NCBI GenBank assembly: GCA_020696955.1
Contig: JAJFBK010000051.1
Location: 1 to 5,218, forward strand
Length of the DNA: 5,218 nt
DNA from: Patescibacteria group bacterium
Lineage (GTDB): Bacteria; Patescibacteria; UBA1384; CAILIB01
Reading direction: 5' to 3'
Shown: in pieces, positions 5,005 to 5,218 of the stretch
How the letters are laid out: every line of letters starts with the position of its first letter
Position numbering within the stretch: position 1 is the first letter of the stretch
The notes under the pieces: model-generated
What the model saw: only the letters and a program-made list of their open reading frames with translations
What the model was told of the DNA's origin: nothing
The model's database searches: none
Translations under genes and position numbers: made by a program

Positions 5005-5218
5005 ATGGAAAAAAGCACAGCCCATCAGCTCATAGGTTTCATGCGCCTGGCAGAAAACCTAAAGCAAATCGTCCGATACCAAGGAATGCACGGGTTCTCT
5101 GTGTATCCCGACAAGCCCAAGCGATACGAGTCGGCAGCCGACCATTCCTGGCGAATGGCCCTGACCCTGGTCTCGGTTGTCCCGTTTCTCTCCGTCGATA
5201 TCGACCTGGAAAAAGCCC
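5005..5218 (+). CDS. HD-domain phosphohydrolase, YfbR/HDDC2-like (N-terminal part, cut by window end)
   Basis: Seventy-one codons are present from ATG 5005, open to the right edge. The protein starts MEKSTAHQLIGFMRLAENLK and carries RYESAADHSWRMAL at about 40-53. This matches the family pattern ESvAeHSwRmAl, in which the His (H47 here) is the first metal ligand of the HD domain; the later HD pair and the final Asp lie beyond the window. Known members are metal-dependent 5'-deoxynucleotidases acting on nucleoside monophosphates in the cytoplasm, so a nucleotide-pool role is likely but unproven. AGGAG at 4987-4991 is a possible ribosome site, with a long 13-base spacing. Composition returns to the GC level of the housekeeping genes, so it is not part of the AT-rich islet. 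Confidence 0.8.
   Translation, partial: MEKSTAHQLIGFMRLAENLKQIVRYQGMHGFSVYPDKPKRYESAADHSWRMALTLVSVVPFLSVDIDLEKA

Overview
The window looks like chromosomal DNA from a small-genome bacterium with a monoderm-style envelope. A Patescibacteria/CPR-like lineage is my best guess, but this is inference. The reasons are short intergenic gaps, sigma70-type promoters set just upstream of start codons, mostly absent Shine-Dalgarno sites, a LytR-CpsA-Psr (LCP) cell-wall ligase beside a membrane-anchored PpiC foldase, and a QueA that departs from the usual N-terminal consensus. TGA serves as a stop (222-224) and Trp is TGG, so the normal code fits. Most of the window is moderately GC-rich (34 of 60 bases at 1801-1860).

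Left to right, all on the + strand: (1) the end of an unrecognised frame with a faint PDZ-like tail, whose stop overlaps the next start (ATGA); (2) queA, the tRNA queuosine-modification enzyme; (3) an LCP glycopolymer transferase with a C-terminal LytR_C-type domain, behind its own TTGAAA-N17-TATAGT promoter; (4) a SurA_N/parvulin foldase behind a TAGCCA-N17-TATAAT promoter whose spacer holds a 13-bp palindrome; (5) tRNA-Asp(GTC) with an encoded CCA; (6) an AT-rich islet, about 3908-4845, holding a rod-shaped RNA/terminator and one 260-aa protein with two HEPN ribonuclease signatures (R-N-x3-H-x-G twice); (7) a structured terminator region at 4849-4916; (8) the first 71 codons of an HD-domain phosphohydrolase (YfbR/HDDC2-like) running off the right edge.

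Genes 2-5 and 8 are ordinary housekeeping functions: tRNA modification, wall assembly, extracytoplasmic folding, a tRNA and nucleotide hydrolysis. The islet is the accessory part. The stretch 4141-4200 has only 17 G/C in 60, the islet sits immediately 3' of a tRNA, and an imperfect 12-bp direct repeat, AGT(A/T)CGAACATT, brackets the HEPN gene. The most interesting hypothesis is that the tandem-HEPN protein is a horizontally acquired RNA-targeting defence or toxin factor, possibly working with or controlled by the structured RNA just upstream. The two RxxxxH motifs are visible in the sequence; the function is inferred.
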